A DNA stretch of 64,000 bases, taken from IMG/VR virus record IMGVR_UViG_3300033747_000022, positions 62,001 through 126,000 of that record; one strand, 5' to 3'. Position numbers and translations under genes: made by a program. Below, piece after piece: positions 9,854-18,221 of this stretch (the stretch's first letter is position 1; every line of letters starts with the position of its first letter). This DNA comes from a virus. A model generated the notes under the pieces. The model was not told the DNA's origin and ran no database searches. It was given only the letters and a program-made list of their open reading frames with translations.

Positions 9854-10129
9854 CTATAAGAAAGGAACTAAAGGAACATTATGGCCCGGGTCTCTTACTT
9901 TTCTGTAACCCTGATAACCAGCAGCAGCAGTCATTGCTTTACCTGTTTTAGACATTCCTGGAGCAAAAGTTTTTATGCCACCAGACTGTTTTACAAGACC
10001 ACCTTTCCAGCTTTTACTCATCTGCTTTCTGGCTCCTGTAAACCCATTTTCAAGTAATTCAGAGCCAGTTCTTCTGTAAAAGTCTGCAACTTCGCCAACT
10101 CCTCTTCTGAAACCATTAATAAGACCCAT
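9854..10129 (-). CDS. unknown small basic protein
   Basis: 91 residues, basic and Gly-rich (FRRGVGEVADFYRRTG, SKSWKGGLVKQSGG). It lies 2 bases from the putative small terminase gene and is part of the same run of small virion-like genes. No recognised family. Confidence 0.55.
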   Translation of the reverse strand: MGLINGFRRGVGEVADFYRRTGSELLENGFTGARKQMSKSWKGGLVKQSGGIKTFAPGMSKTGKAMTAAAGYQGYRKVRDPGHNVPLVPFL

Positions 10130-10131
10130 CT

Positions 10132-10821
10132 TTATTCCTCCTCTATTTCAGCTTCATTTGTTACATCTATAGTGTTTTCTTTTTCCTGTTTAAATTTATC
10201 CAGTTGTGCTCTCATATCAGAAATAACTGAGCTTGGGTCAAGGTTATTAGCCCTTCCAGCTTCAGCCTTATCTTTTCTTGTACCCTGCAGAAGCTTTAAT
10301 GTGTCCTGTCTTCTTTTTAATAGTCTGCTCTGCAGTTCATAAGCTTTGTTTATCTGAGGCTGTCTTATAGGCTGACCTTCTTCGGTAAGCCCGATAATTA
10401 TATCCTGTACAATCTCAGCATCCTTAGCTAATTTTTTATTACATCTTAAAAGTGATATATCCAAGTCAACTAAATTTCTAATCATTGTGATATCTACCAT
10501 ATCCTTTTCCTCAACCTCAAATTCAACCATGTATCTTTTTACAAGGTCTTCTATAGTTGAGATTTCTATAGGACACGGGTCTTTATAAGGAGCATTGCCG
10601 TTTTTTGCTAGATGGCATACATCAGCATATGGGCAGTCCTGACCTTTGCACCTGATTGGTACGTTGGCATACAATCCGTGTTTTAAATTGACCATTTGGT
10701 CTGATATTTTTTTAGCTTTTCTTCCTTCTGGCGACATATCCCAAACATCTTTTGGCAAATTCTTAGCACAAATTGCTTTGCCCTGTTCAGTGAAAGGCCC
10801 TGTTTGGCCTGTATTAGCCAT
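10132..10821 (-). CDS. putative terminase small subunit with zinc-binding cluster
   Basis: 229 residues. The N-terminal third contains a Cys cluster (RCKGQDCPYADVC, then PCPIE) preceded by KHGLYANVPI, followed by helical regions suitable for oligomerisation and an acidic C terminus. The KHG and zinc-cluster arrangement and the position upstream of terL suggest the DNA-recognition subunit of the packaging motor, but this is inferred from layout more than from a decisive motif. Confidence 0.5.
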   Translation of the reverse strand: MANTGQTGPFTEQGKAICAKNLPKDVWDMSPEGRKAKKISDQMVNLKHGLYANVPIRCKGQDCPYADVCHLAKNGNAPYKDPCPIEISTIEDLVKRYMVEFEVEEKDMVDITMIRNLVDLDISLLRCNKKLAKDAEIVQDIIIGLTEEGQPIRQPQINKAYELQSRLLKRRQDTLKLLQGTRKDKAEAGRANNLDPSSVISDMRAQLDKFKQEKENTIDVTNEAEIEEE

Positions 10822-10837
10822 AAAAACACCCCCGTTT

Positions 10838-11563
10838 CTACTTAATAGCTCTTACTATATCCGGATAAACAAAAAACCTTTTATCTGCTACCTCTCTTAG
10901 TAGGTCCTTACCTATTAAAAGGCAGACCGGCTTTTCCGGCAGGCTTTCAGAATAGCAGTAGTCAAAATGTTTGTGGCCCTGTTTTGACCTGCCACCAATG
11001 TTTTTGTCTACAATATTTTTTGTATCCGAAATCATTCGCTCTTTTGTGTATCCTAAATCGTTTAATTTATTTAACAGCTTCCTTTTATCAATCATTAAGA
11101 TGTCAAGCTGGGCTATATTTTTTGTTCTAAATTTGTTTATTTTACCTCTATGCCAACCTTTTCCCTCTTTCGAAAAAGGGAATATCACAAAATAGAATTC
11201 TGTTTCAAGCTCCTCATCAACAAACCAACCACCAACTCTTTTGTCTAATCTCTGGTGGAAAAAGCTTATCTCAAAAGCATTGGTCTGTAAGTTCTTATCT
11301 ATATAATGTGACTGTATCTTCTCGTCAATCTTAATATTTTCATAAAAAGAGCCATCCTGAAATTTAAAGGTGGCAATTGTATCAATTCCTGCTAGCTGTT
11401 TATCTCTGTCAAATACTCTTTGATATGAACTTGCCACCATACTATAAAAGTTCTCATCTAAATATCTGCTAAATTCGTTGTCTAAACTTAAATCTATTCC
11501 ATACTGTGCCCCCACTATTAATAACCCCTTTGTTTTTTGTATTCGAATCCTGGATAAAACCAC
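10838..11563 (-). CDS. PD-(D/E)XK-like nuclease-fold protein
   Basis: 241 residues. The segment AGIDTIATFKF followed about 15 residues later by IDEKIQ and then FEISFF follows the D-x(n)-(D/E)xK pattern of restriction-endonuclease-like folds, as in phage proteins with the GID...DEKAQ arrangement. It overlaps the next gene by 46 bases; that gene also carries a nuclease-like signature, so the two may work as a pair. Substrate and role are unknown. Confidence 0.5.
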   Translation of the reverse strand: MVLSRIRIQKTKGLLIVGAQYGIDLSLDNEFSRYLDENFYSMVASSYQRVFDRDKQLAGIDTIATFKFQDGSFYENIKIDEKIQSHYIDKNLQTNAFEISFFHQRLDKRVGGWFVDEELETEFYFVIFPFSKEGKGWHRGKINKFRTKNIAQLDILMIDKRKLLNKLNDLGYTKERMISDTKNIVDKNIGGRSKQGHKHFDYCYSESLPEKPVCLLIGKDLLREVADKRFFVYPDIVRAIK

Positions 11564-12132
11564 ACTCCTCTAAATGCAGCATCATTCGTATAATCCTGAA
11601 GCATATGGTCCCTTACAACTTCAAGCCAGGCCTCTCTTTTCTTCCTTCTAAAATTTATCCTTTTGGGTTCTCTTATAATTTCAACCCCACCTATTGGTAC
11701 AAATCCGTTTTCCCATTTTAAATTATCAAGGTCAACTTCTATATACCCCATAAACGGGAGAACATTACTCTCTTTTATAGGAGAATCCTTAGTAGTTATA
11801 ATGTAATTTAAATCTCCTGAAGTGCAGTATCCATTTTCTAAGTCAGCAAAAGTCATCTTTGCTTCGATATTTCTGACTATAAACTCATAGTCTTTAGTCT
11901 TCTTAATGTATTTTCTCTGGATACCTACTGCATCAGCTACTTTTTTCTTCCACTTAAAATCTCTGTATTTTTCTCTGAGCTCTGTGTTGTAAAAAAGCCC
12001 AAGCTCAACTTCTGTTCCGGCAAATTTTGAGCTAAACTTAGTTTTAAGCAGTGATAATGCTACATGTTTTAGTAGGAAGTGTTTTTCAGTTTCGTTTCTC
12101 GGAATCCTAATATCAGTATTTGGTTTTAACAT
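11518..12132 (-). CDS. PD-(D/E)XK-like nuclease-fold protein with EAK motif
   Basis: 204 residues. VADAVG near residue 65, then IEAKMTFADLENGYC about 30 residues on, then DLNYIITT, fits the Asp...(Glu-x-Lys) core of PD-(D/E)XK nucleases. The basic stretch FRRKKREAWLEVV follows. Its 3' end overlaps the neighbouring nuclease-like gene. It may act in host DNA breakdown or recombination; the call rests on motif shape only. Confidence 0.45.
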   Translation of the reverse strand: MLKPNTDIRIPRNETEKHFLLKHVALSLLKTKFSSKFAGTEVELGLFYNTELREKYRDFKWKKKVADAVGIQRKYIKKTKDYEFIVRNIEAKMTFADLENGYCTSGDLNYIITTKDSPIKESNVLPFMGYIEVDLDNLKWENGFVPIGGVEIIREPKRINFRRKKREAWLEVVRDHMLQDYTNDAAFRGVWFYPGFEYKKQRGY

Positions 12133-12160
12133 TGTAAATCACCACTTATCCTTTTTATCT

Positions 12161-12319
12161 TTAAAACATTCTGTACAATTCTATTTGCTCCATAGTCGAT
12201 AAACTGTCTGAAATACCTTTGCTTGTGCTCGGGTAGTTGTAATTAGAACCGTAATCTTTTGAAATGTCTTCTTTTTTGTTTCTTTTAAACGCCTTAACTA
12301 TTTTTGATAGATTAATCAA
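12161..12319 (-). CDS. small unknown protein
   Basis: A TTG start at 12319, preceded by GGTGG, opens a 52-residue frame: a basic N-terminal helix (INLSKIVKAFKRNKK) and a polar Ser/Tyr-rich C terminus ending ELYRMF. It lies 28 bases before the next gene of the same strand and leaves no other use for this interval. No family is recognised. Confidence 0.4.
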   Translation of the reverse strand: MINLSKIVKAFKRNKKEDISKDYGSNYNYPSTSKGISDSLSTMEQIELYRMF

Positions 12320-12403
12320 AATTACCACCGTCCTTTTATAAAGACTGGCGGCTACTAGTTACGTTTCTACTCTGCCGTAATTAAATTTCTACTCTTTTAC
12401 TTT

Positions 12404-12488
12404 TGGTGGGAGGAGGAGGATTTGAACCTCCGAACCCTTTGGGACTAGATTTACAATCTAGCGTCTTTAACCACTCGACCACCCTCCC
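12404..12488 (-). tRNA. tRNA-Tyr (GUA)
   Basis: Complete class II tRNA with CCA encoded. The acceptor arms gggaggg and tcctccc pair apart from a G-T wobble, the anticodon loop is TTGTAAA, a long variable arm is present as in bacterial tRNA-Tyr, and the T loop is ttcaaat. First of five intact tRNA genes in a row. The same anticodon recurs in the interrupted tRNA at 40481-40611. Confidence 0.93.
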
Positions 12489-12489
12489 T

Positions 12490-12564
12490 TGGCTGTCCAG
12501 GTTAGATTCGAACTAACGACCTTCTCATTAACAGTGAGCTGCTCTACCGCTGAGCTACAAGACA
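12490..12564 (-). tRNA. tRNA-Asn (GUU)
   Basis: Intact cloverleaf with CCA encoded. The anticodon arm is gctca, CTGTTAA, tgaga; the T arm is gttag, ttcgaat, ctaac. It sits 1 base from the tRNA-Tyr gene and in the same strand. Confidence 0.92.
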
Positions 12565-12568
12565 AAAA

Positions 12569-12645
12569 TGGTAAGGCTATCCGGACTCGCACCGGAAGTC
12601 TTCAGGATGAAAACCTGATGTGTTAACTATTTCCACTATAGCCTC
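12569..12645 (-). tRNA. tRNA-Glu (UUC)
   Basis: Intact tRNA with CCA encoded. Acceptor gaggcta pairs with tagcctt, the anticodon stem tcagg/cctga encloses TTTTCAT, and the T loop is tgcgagt. The D arm is slightly irregular. Confidence 0.88.
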
Positions 12646-12654
12646 TTAAAATTT

Positions 12655-12729
12655 TGGCGGAGATAAAGAGAATCGAACTCTTACTCTATGCTTGACAAGC
12701 ACACGTGCTAACCGTTACACCATACCTCC
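12655..12729 (-). tRNA. tRNA-Asp (GUC)
   Basis: Intact tRNA with CCA encoded. Acceptor ggaggta pairs with tatctcc, the anticodon stem tgtgc/gcata encloses TTGTCAA, and the T loop is tcgattc. A second tRNA with this anticodon, but interrupted, lies at 37592-37710. Confidence 0.92.
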
Positions 12730-12734
12730 ATAAT

Positions 12735-12810
12735 TGGAGCTAACAAAAGGAATCGAACCTTCAACCTGCTCATTACAAGTGAGCTGCTCTGCCAATTGGG
12801 CTATGTTAGC
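12735..12810 (-). tRNA. tRNA-Thr (UGU)
   Basis: Intact tRNA with CCA encoded. Acceptor gctaaca pairs with tgttagc, the anticodon stem gctca/tgagc encloses CTTGTAA, and the T arm is gaagg, ttcgatt, ccttt. Its 5' end lies 3 bases from the stop codon of the zinc microprotein gene, so the tRNAs may be processed from that transcript. Confidence 0.93.
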
Positions 12811-12813
12811 ATA

Positions 12814-12921
12814 TTAATAAAGTTCATTACTGCAGTGCCTACAAAAAACATCACTTACCCAGTTTTCTTTGAAGCAATCTCCACAAACATTCTTGCCGTT
12901 TCCAATGTAAATTTTTTTCAT
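12814..12921 (-). CDS. zinc-ribbon microprotein (35 residues)
   Basis: ATG 12921 is preceded by AAGGTGT. The product has two CxxC knuckles (VCGDCF and FCRHCS) 11 residues apart, enough for one zinc ribbon and little else. It directly precedes the five-tRNA row. Free zinc ribbons of this type are frequent in this phage. Function unknown. Confidence 0.6.
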   Translation of the reverse strand: MKKIYIGNGKNVCGDCFKENWVSDVFCRHCSNELY

Positions 12922-13028
12922 TTTTAAACACCTTCTTATATTGTTATATTCTTATAATGTTTAATTTTAAAATTCTTAAATTCTTAAGTTCTTATCCATC
13001 ACGATTAATAGAGTCTTTTTTAAATAAG

Positions 13029-13075
13029 ACCAAAGGCTGAGGGCTCATACCCTCACCGCCCTATGGCCTTGTCTA
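13029..13075. terminator. GC-rich hairpin downstream of the vWA gene
   Basis: The stretch holds a perfect hairpin (tgaggg, ctcata, ccctca) inside an outer aaggc/ggcctt stem. It lies about 60 bases past the stop codon of the minus-strand vWA gene, so it probably ends that transcript; the T-run on the minus side is weak. Confidence 0.4.
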
Positions 13076-13133
13076 CTTCCAAAAAACATCTGAAGCTTTA
13101 TTCCTAAATTACAAACTTCAAAACTTCCTAGTT

Positions 13134-14048
13134 TCAAACATTCATATCAACCTTTAACCTGTAGCCGTCCTCATCTTCATCAAAAAGAGAATCAGTACTA
13201 AGATTGTTGCTGTCGTAATATGCCATAGTTTTTACATTCATGGTTTGACTTGCACTTCTCATGCCAGCACTTGTAGCTTCAAACTCAAGCATATTATCTT
13301 TAGGAATCGCAATCATATCTGAAAGCTCATCAAGGTTTTGATTCGCTCCCATATAAGTGAAGGTCCAATTTCCTTCTTCCTTTAATCCATCTATCTTTTT
13401 TCTTATATCCTCAAAAGTGTAATCTAAAGAACAGTTCTCATTACCGTCTGAGATAATTATTACTAAAAATCTATGTTTAAACCCATCATCAAAATCTCTT
13501 TTGTTAACTAAATCTAATGTATGCCCTACTGCATCAAGCATAGCTGTTGTTCCGCTTGGCTGATAATTGAGTTTATTTCTTGGCTTAACTTCTCTTGCAT
13601 CCTTTTCTACAAATTCAACATGTATATTGTTGTTAAATGTAGTAAAGGTAACTTTCGCATTCTTTTCTTTTTCAATTATTGTTTCTAACTGCTCATTGAA
13701 TGCATCACGAGCTTCTTTTTCTATTGAGGTCATTGAACCTGATTTATCGAGTATAAATAAAACATGTGTCTTTAAATTAGAATCTTCCTTCTTTAACCAG
13801 ACACCATCCTCGAATCGATATTCGTCAGCTTTTAAGAAAAAATCCTCAGCCATGGTCACTGTGTGTGTTTGGTAACCATAATCTCCAGCATCTTCTCTTC
13901 TGTACTCAGCAGTAATTTGAACTCCGCTTTTATCTTTCGAAATCTTTATTACCTTGCCTGGTTCATTTAAGCTAGAACCGAATGTCTTAGTCTTTTCTCC
14001 TTTTAATAGAACCTCATCACCGATTTCAAATTTCAAACTTAAACTCAT
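13134..14048 (-). CDS. von Willebrand A domain protein with N-terminal SH3-like segment
   Basis: 304 residues. Residues about 5-85 look like a small beta barrel (EIGDEVLLKGE, PGKVIKISKDK). The vWA domain follows with a complete metal-ion-dependent adhesion site: FILDKSGSM near 98 (DxSxS), SGTTAML near 167 (Thr) and IISDGNEN near 203 (Asp). Such domains bind protein partners through a metal ion. The gene ends upstream of the intact tRNA row, mirroring the Ro60-like vWA gene beside the interrupted tRNAs, which may or may not be meaningful. Confidence 0.8.
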   Translation of the reverse strand: MSLSLKFEIGDEVLLKGEKTKTFGSSLNEPGKVIKISKDKSGVQITAEYRREDAGDYGYQTHTVTMAEDFFLKADEYRFEDGVWLKKEDSNLKTHVLFILDKSGSMTSIEKEARDAFNEQLETIIEKEKNAKVTFTTFNNNIHVEFVEKDAREVKPRNKLNYQPSGTTAMLDAVGHTLDLVNKRDFDDGFKHRFLVIIISDGNENCSLDYTFEDIRKKIDGLKEEGNWTFTYMGANQNLDELSDMIAIPKDNMLEFEATSAGMRSASQTMNVKTMAYYDSNNLSTDSLFDEDEDGYRLKVDMNV

Positions 14049-14202
14049 TTTAAATCCCCCTGTCTTACTTTTTTGCTTCTTTTATTCTTACCTTCATAGT
14101 AATTTAACAATATATATTCAAAAGCATAAGGGGGCAAGAATTGATATTTCAGCATTTTAATTTTGAAAATCAAACCGAGTTTTAAAGGTGAAAGGTGAAG
14201 TC

Positions 14203-14231
14203 GGTTTAGTTTGATTAACTTTACTAAACAA
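14203..14231 (-). promoter_or_regulatory. probable promoter upstream of the vWA gene
   Basis: On the minus strand: TTGTTT (14231-14226), 17 bases, TAAACC (14208-14203). It matches the promoter family seen upstream of terL and of several plus-strand operons. The same bases also form the inverted pair GTTTAGT and ACTAAAC. Confidence 0.45.
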
Positions 14232-14312
14232 GGTAGCCGTAGAAAAAGGTCACGCCAATGCCGCGGACCTTAATTATAGCTTTTTTATTTAGTTTTGCCC
14301 CCTAAATCTTTT

Positions 14313-15023
14313 TTAAACTTTAATAAAATCATCTATTAAAACATCTATGTTATCAAAATCCCAGTATGGAATTCTGAGTAAGTCTATATTATTTTCTTTA
14401 CAGTATTTATCTTTTATTTTGTCGTTTGCTTGGGTGGTTGCTAAATGGGTGGTTGCTAAATTAGAATCTCCGCCCCAATATTCAACTGACTCGAAGTGCT
14501 GCTTTCCATCATACTCTATAAGTTTTATTTCATTATCAAAAAATATTGCAAAATCAAATCTTAGGTAACCATCATTAATACCTCTGCAATCATTAAATGT
14601 AAATTCTTTTTCAAATTCATAATCATTTAAAGAAAGGTATTGGTATATTTTTTCTTCTCCCTTCGAAGAAGATAATAATGGGTGATTAGCATTAAGCTGT
14701 ACAAAACTGGCCAACTTAACCTCAAACTCTCTATCAACATAATCAGGAATATTGTCTCCAATATACTTAAATATATATTTTCCTTCAAGACCACCTGAAC
14801 CTTTTATAAATTCATAATTTGGCCTTTCATTTAAACAGAACTTTTTAATTCTCTCTTCTGTCCATATTTCAAAACCAGTATCAATACTAAACTCTTTTAG
14901 TTTTTTACTAATGTCTGCTTGACATAAATTGCACATCTTACCTATAGACTTTTGTGACAAACCATCAACTTCATAAGCCTGCCTTAAGAAATCTTCTGTT
15001 GTGGGTTCAAAGTAGTATTCCAT
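14313..15023 (-). CDS. Vsr-like (EDxHD type) homing endonuclease
   Basis: Start chosen at ATG 15023, 9 bases after AGGAG; an ATG three codons upstream sits on the ribosome site itself. 236 residues. The N-terminal part (about 1-55) is a helix-turn-helix-like DNA-binding region. The C-terminal nuclease shows LRFDFAIFF, LIEYDGKQHFE, and KDKYCKENNIDLLRIPYWDFDNI, the Asp, Glu, Asp-x-His and Asp of the Vsr-related phage homing enzymes. A 15-base tandem duplication inserts five extra residues (ATTHL) before the last motif. It is flanked by the origin-like repeat region. Confidence 0.72.
   Translation of the reverse strand: MEYYFEPTTEDFLRQAYEVDGLSQKSIGKMCNLCQADISKKLKEFSIDTGFEIWTEERIKKFCLNERPNYEFIKGSGGLEGKYIFKYIGDNIPDYVDREFEVKLASFVQLNANHPLLSSSKGEEKIYQYLSLNDYEFEKEFTFNDCRGINDGYLRFDFAIFFDNEIKLIEYDGKQHFESVEYWGGDSNLATTHLATTQANDKIKDKYCKENNIDLLRIPYWDFDNIDVLIDDFIKV
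14431..14460. repeat. perfect 15-base tandem duplication inside the endonuclease gene
   Basis: Two adjacent copies of tgggtggttgctaaa keep the reading frame and add five residues next to the catalytic C-terminal motif, consistent with a recent slippage event. Confidence 0.9.
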
Positions 15024-15032
15024 TTTTAACAT

Positions 15033-16200
15033 CTCCTGTAATGTGATTTCCTGATGTATAAATAAGGCAGGCAGTCAGGATACTGCTTTTCGGGAGCTAC
15101 CCTAGCCATATTTTTTGTTATTAAAAGGGCAAAACTTATCCCCTCTCGATTTACGATGTATAGAAAAACACCCCATTTGTTGCAGGTTCATGTTAATAAA
15201 ATATGGCAATAACCCTAGATACCAAGCCTTAATGCCGCTTTACGCTCCTATATTGCTATATTCACACCCAATTCGTTTTGTACCTACAATAAATATTAAT
15301 AGTGGGTACAAAGGTTTTAAACTTACAAACTTCACACCTTCCTGTGAATTTAAGATTATATGACGGTGATGACGCTTGTGACGGTGGATTTTATATTTTC
15401 TAATGACGCAATGACGCGATGACGGCATTATATTTGATTTTAAATTATAAGCCTTACTTTAACCTTACTTTACTGCTCATCCTCTAGTAAGGTGGCTCCT
15501 TCCCTAAATAGCGGGCGGGAGAGCTATTTTCTTACTAATCTTACCGCAAATTTAAATGTTTATAATATATATCATAATAACTGGCTGGTATCTAAAAAAA
15601 CGGTAAGGTCGGTAAGGTTTTGGCTATAAGCTCTGTCATGACAGTAAGGAGACGTCTTACCGCAAAGAGTAAGATTCTTACTCTTAAAAGTAAGGTTTTT
15701 GCATTTAAAACCTAAAACCCTCCATCACGAAAAAGTATGTCTGACCTTTTAATGCTAAAGCACCGTCATCACCGTCATCACCGTCACAAAGTTTTTTGTC
15801 ATGATAGACGATTTTAAGATTTAATAACTAAAACCTCACGCTTAACTGTTATTTCTCACACTCAACTGTGAGCTTTAGATGACTGAAGTAACAGGGTTTT
15901 TGGCAGTTTCTCACACTTCTCACACTTAAAATTAACTTCATGCTAAATAAATTATCATATATACTCTGAAGTTAAGAATAGCTGTGAGGTGAGTTAATTT
16001 AAATTAAAATTAGAAACAACGCCGTCATCGCGTCATCGCGTCATTACAATAACAAAAGTTCTTTTTCGTGATAGACAGGGTTGTGAAGTAAGGAAGGTGT
16101 GAAGTTATGAAGTTAAGATTATAAAAATAAAGATTGCTTACAAACTAAGAATATGGTAATATAAGGTCAAAGAAAACTAAAAAGGGGTGAATATAAGAAT
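15033..16200. repeat. repeat-rich non-coding region, probable origin or partition site
   Basis: About 1.17 kb without a convincing gene. It contains CGTCATCAC/GTGATGACG arrays (15362-15425, 15762-15790, 16020-16046) in opposite orientations, TAAGG/CCTTA repeats (about 15455-15705), TCACACT repeats (about 15855-15930), and copies of ATCACGAAAAAG/CTTTTTCGTGAT (15722, 16060; also near 17355). This mix of iterons and inverted repeats directly upstream of parA is typical of plasmid centromeres and replication origins. No Rep gene is visible here. Confidence 0.55.
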
Positions 16201-17004
16201 ATGAATCGCACTAGGATAATTTCAATCTGCAATGAAAAGGGTGGAGTTGGAAAGACTACTACTGCTATTAACTTAGCTTACGGGCTTGCTAACAGGGGTA
16301 AAAAGGTACTTCTTATTGACTTTGACCCACAGGCTAACTCAACAACTGGGCTTGGATTCTACGATACTGTGAGCCCCAATCTGTACGAGGTTATTAAAAG
16401 TGATAAGGATATAAGTGATGTAATTTATGAGACTGAGTTTGAAAACTTAGATTTGGTTCCTGCCGACAAAGGACTAAAAGAACTTATTGTGAAACTAAAC
16501 TCAAAGGGCATAGGTAGAGAGTTTGCTCTGGCTAAATCCATGATTCGTGATGGAGGAAGTAAATTATCAACTTATGATTTTATCTTTATTGATAACAATC
16601 CGAGTTTAGGAGTATTGGCCGTTAATTCGATGGCTGTTAGTGACTATGTTTTAATTCCACTTGAGGCTTCAGCCTTTTCTGCCGAAGGTTTAAATGGTTT
16701 AATTGAGGTTATTAGAGATGTGCAGTCTATTAATGATAAGCTAAAAATTTTAGGACTTGTGTTCTTAATGGTTTCAAAAAGGGAGAATTTAGAGGAGTCT
16801 TTTAGAGAGGGCTTTGAAAGCATTGCTGATTCTATCTTTAAAACATCAATCAGGAGAAGTGTTGCTGTCCACCGTTCTCAGGGTGCTGGTGAGCCGCTTT
16901 TAGAATATGATGATACCGCAATTGCTGCCGTTGACTTTGAGGACTTTACAAATGAATTCTTAGAACGTATCGAAAATATCGAAAAAGAAGCGGAGGTTGT
17001 TTAA
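16201..17004 (+). CDS. parA: ParA/Soj-type partition ATPase
   Basis: 267 residues. The deviant Walker A KGGVGKTTT is near residue 13, followed by LLIDFDPQANST near 37, FIFIDNNPSLG near 118 and VLIPLEASAFSAEGL near 145, all standard ParA family motifs. These ATPases position and segregate low-copy plasmids. ATG 16201 follows GGGGTGA. A small gene follows at once, the usual place of the centromere-binding partner. The upstream repeats are likely the centromere, which suggests the phage can persist as a plasmid. Confidence 0.93.
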   Translation: MNRTRIISICNEKGGVGKTTTAINLAYGLANRGKKVLLIDFDPQANSTTGLGFYDTVSPNLYEVIKSDKDISDVIYETEFENLDLVPADKGLKELIVKLNSKGIGREFALAKSMIRDGGSKLSTYDFIFIDNNPSLGVLAVNSMAVSDYVLIPLEASAFSAEGLNGLIEVIRDVQSINDKLKILGLVFLMVSKRENLEESFREGFESIADSIFKTSIRRSVAVHRSQGAGEPLLEYDDTAIAAVDFEDFTNEFLERIENIEKEAEVV

Positions 17005-17005
17005 G

Positions 17006-17347
17006 ATGGCAAATAAAAAAAAGGATTTTAATAAGGGAAGAATGAGTGAAATTGTTAGTAATTCTGAAAATATTTTAAATCCTAATAAAAAAAATAAAGA
17101 AACAAAAATAAATAATGAAAATAATTTGAAGTCTAAAAATATTGACTTCGGCCCTTATAATGACCTGGTGTATACTGAAGACTTTGAAAAAGAAATTAGA
17201 AGAACTTATAAAATAACTAAAAAGCATATTAATATCCTAAACTTAATTAAAATGAAATCAGAGAATGAACTTGATTTAAGAGAAGCTGTCATGGAAGCGA
17301 TTGAGCTTTTATGGAAGGTTAAGTTTGAAACAGAAGCTAAAAGCTAA
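17006..17347 (+). CDS. small ParA partner, probable centromere-binding protein
   Basis: Start chosen at ATG 17006 with GGAGG 15 bases upstream; it follows parA by one base. 113 residues: a long Lys/Asn-rich unstructured N terminus, then a compact helical domain from about residue 60 (TYKITKKHINILNLIKMK, DLREAVMEAIELLW) that could be ribbon-helix-helix-like. Size, position and layout fit a type Ib-like ParB replacement; no ParB N motif is present. Confidence 0.55.
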   Translation: MANKKKDFNKGRMSEIVSNSENILNPNKKNKETKINNENNLKSKNIDFGPYNDLVYTEDFEKEIRRTYKITKKHINILNLIKMKSENELDLREAVMEAIELLWKVKFETEAKS

Positions 17348-17422
17348 AGTTCGTCCATCACGAGAAAAGATGGTTTGGGATTTTTGACCCCTGCCGTTTA
17401 AAATTTAATATATAATTTTTGA

Positions 17423-17448
17423 GGTCGCCTTAATTGGCGGCCTTTTTT
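17423..17448 (+). terminator. intrinsic terminator after the par operon
   Basis: The stem ggtcgcc/ggcggcc with a 6-base loop is followed by six T. Confidence 0.8.
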
Positions 17449-17488
17449 GTTTGTATATATCTAGCCCCACCCCCTTTGGTAATTAAAG

Positions 17489-17604
17489 GAATTTACCCAC
17501 CTGGGTCGTTGGTTAGTTGGTGAGTTGAAAAAATTTACCCCCCTGGGTCGTTGGTTAGTTGAAAAAATTTACCCCCCTGGGTCGTTGGTTAGTTGGTGAG
17601 TTGA
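17489..17604. repeat. three direct repeats of about 30-38 bases
   Basis: AATTTACCC-A/C-CCTGGG followed by TCGTTGGTTAGTT is repeated three times, with an optional GGTGAGTT extension in copies 1 and 3. The copies lie just past the par terminator and before the next operon. The remainder of 17605-17720 has no gene. An operator or second iteron role is possible. Confidence 0.85.
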
Positions 17605-17723
17605 GTGCAACTATTATGATTAATAAGGGTTTGTGAATCTTTCGGAGCCCGACCCCTTAACTATGCTACACCATAAAGGGTAGACCAAGTTAGCAAGGGT
17701 AAAATTAAGGAGATGTTTATATT

Positions 17724-17885
17724 ATGACAGATTTAACAAAGGCAATTATTAAAAAGGACATTGCTGAGCTGGAGGATGCTATTCATGAAGTCTATCTTAG
17801 TGGTGCAGATGTAACAGATGAGGGTAGTAAAGAGATAGCAAGATTAGAAGAATCAATAAGAGAACTAGAAGCTTTATTAGAATAA
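17724..17885 (+). CDS. small unknown helical protein
   Basis: ATG 17724 follows AAGGAGATG. 53 residues forming an acidic helical hairpin-like protein (KKDIAELEDAIHEVY, IARLEESIRELEALLE). It is the first gene of an operon whose members share the AAGGAGATG leader. Confidence 0.55.
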   Translation: MTDLTKAIIKKDIAELEDAIHEVYLSGADVTDEGSKEIARLEESIRELEALLE

Positions 17886-18053
17886 ATGGGGGTTAGATAC
17901 TTTAAAGAACTTCCATTTGTTTAAATTAAGACTAATGGAGCTCATCTATAATTAGGTGGGCTCTAATGAGTTTTAATTAACTCTAGCCTGTATTATGCCT
18001 GACTCTTAGAGCAGGAACAAGTTAAGCAGGTAAAAATTAAGGAGATGTTTCAA

Positions 18054-18221
18054 ATGTTAAAGATTAATGAGGTATTAGCACTAATGGACTTTTTGGAGAA
18101 AGAACCTAAGAATGAGTTTTTAAGATTAGAAATTGAGGCATGGTTAGATTATATGTCTGCTTTTGCTGATGTATGGTCATTAGAGGCTAGATATGCAGCA
18201 ATTATAAAGGAGGTGAAATAG
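18054..18221 (+). CDS. small unknown protein
   Basis: ATG 18054 follows AAGGAGATG. 55 residues, helical and acidic, rich in aromatics at the centre (EAWLDYMSAFADVWSLEARY). Its stop codon abuts the ATG of the LysM gene, so the two are translated together. The 170 bases before it (17886-18053) hold no gene. Confidence 0.55.
   Translation: MLKINEVLALMDFLEKEPKNEFLRLEIEAWLDYMSAFADVWSLEARYAAIIKEVK

Noticed and set aside
15115-15428. Small genes in the 15-16 kb non-coding region
   Set aside because: They lack ribosome sites and cross the direct and inverted repeats; the region looks like an origin or centromere.
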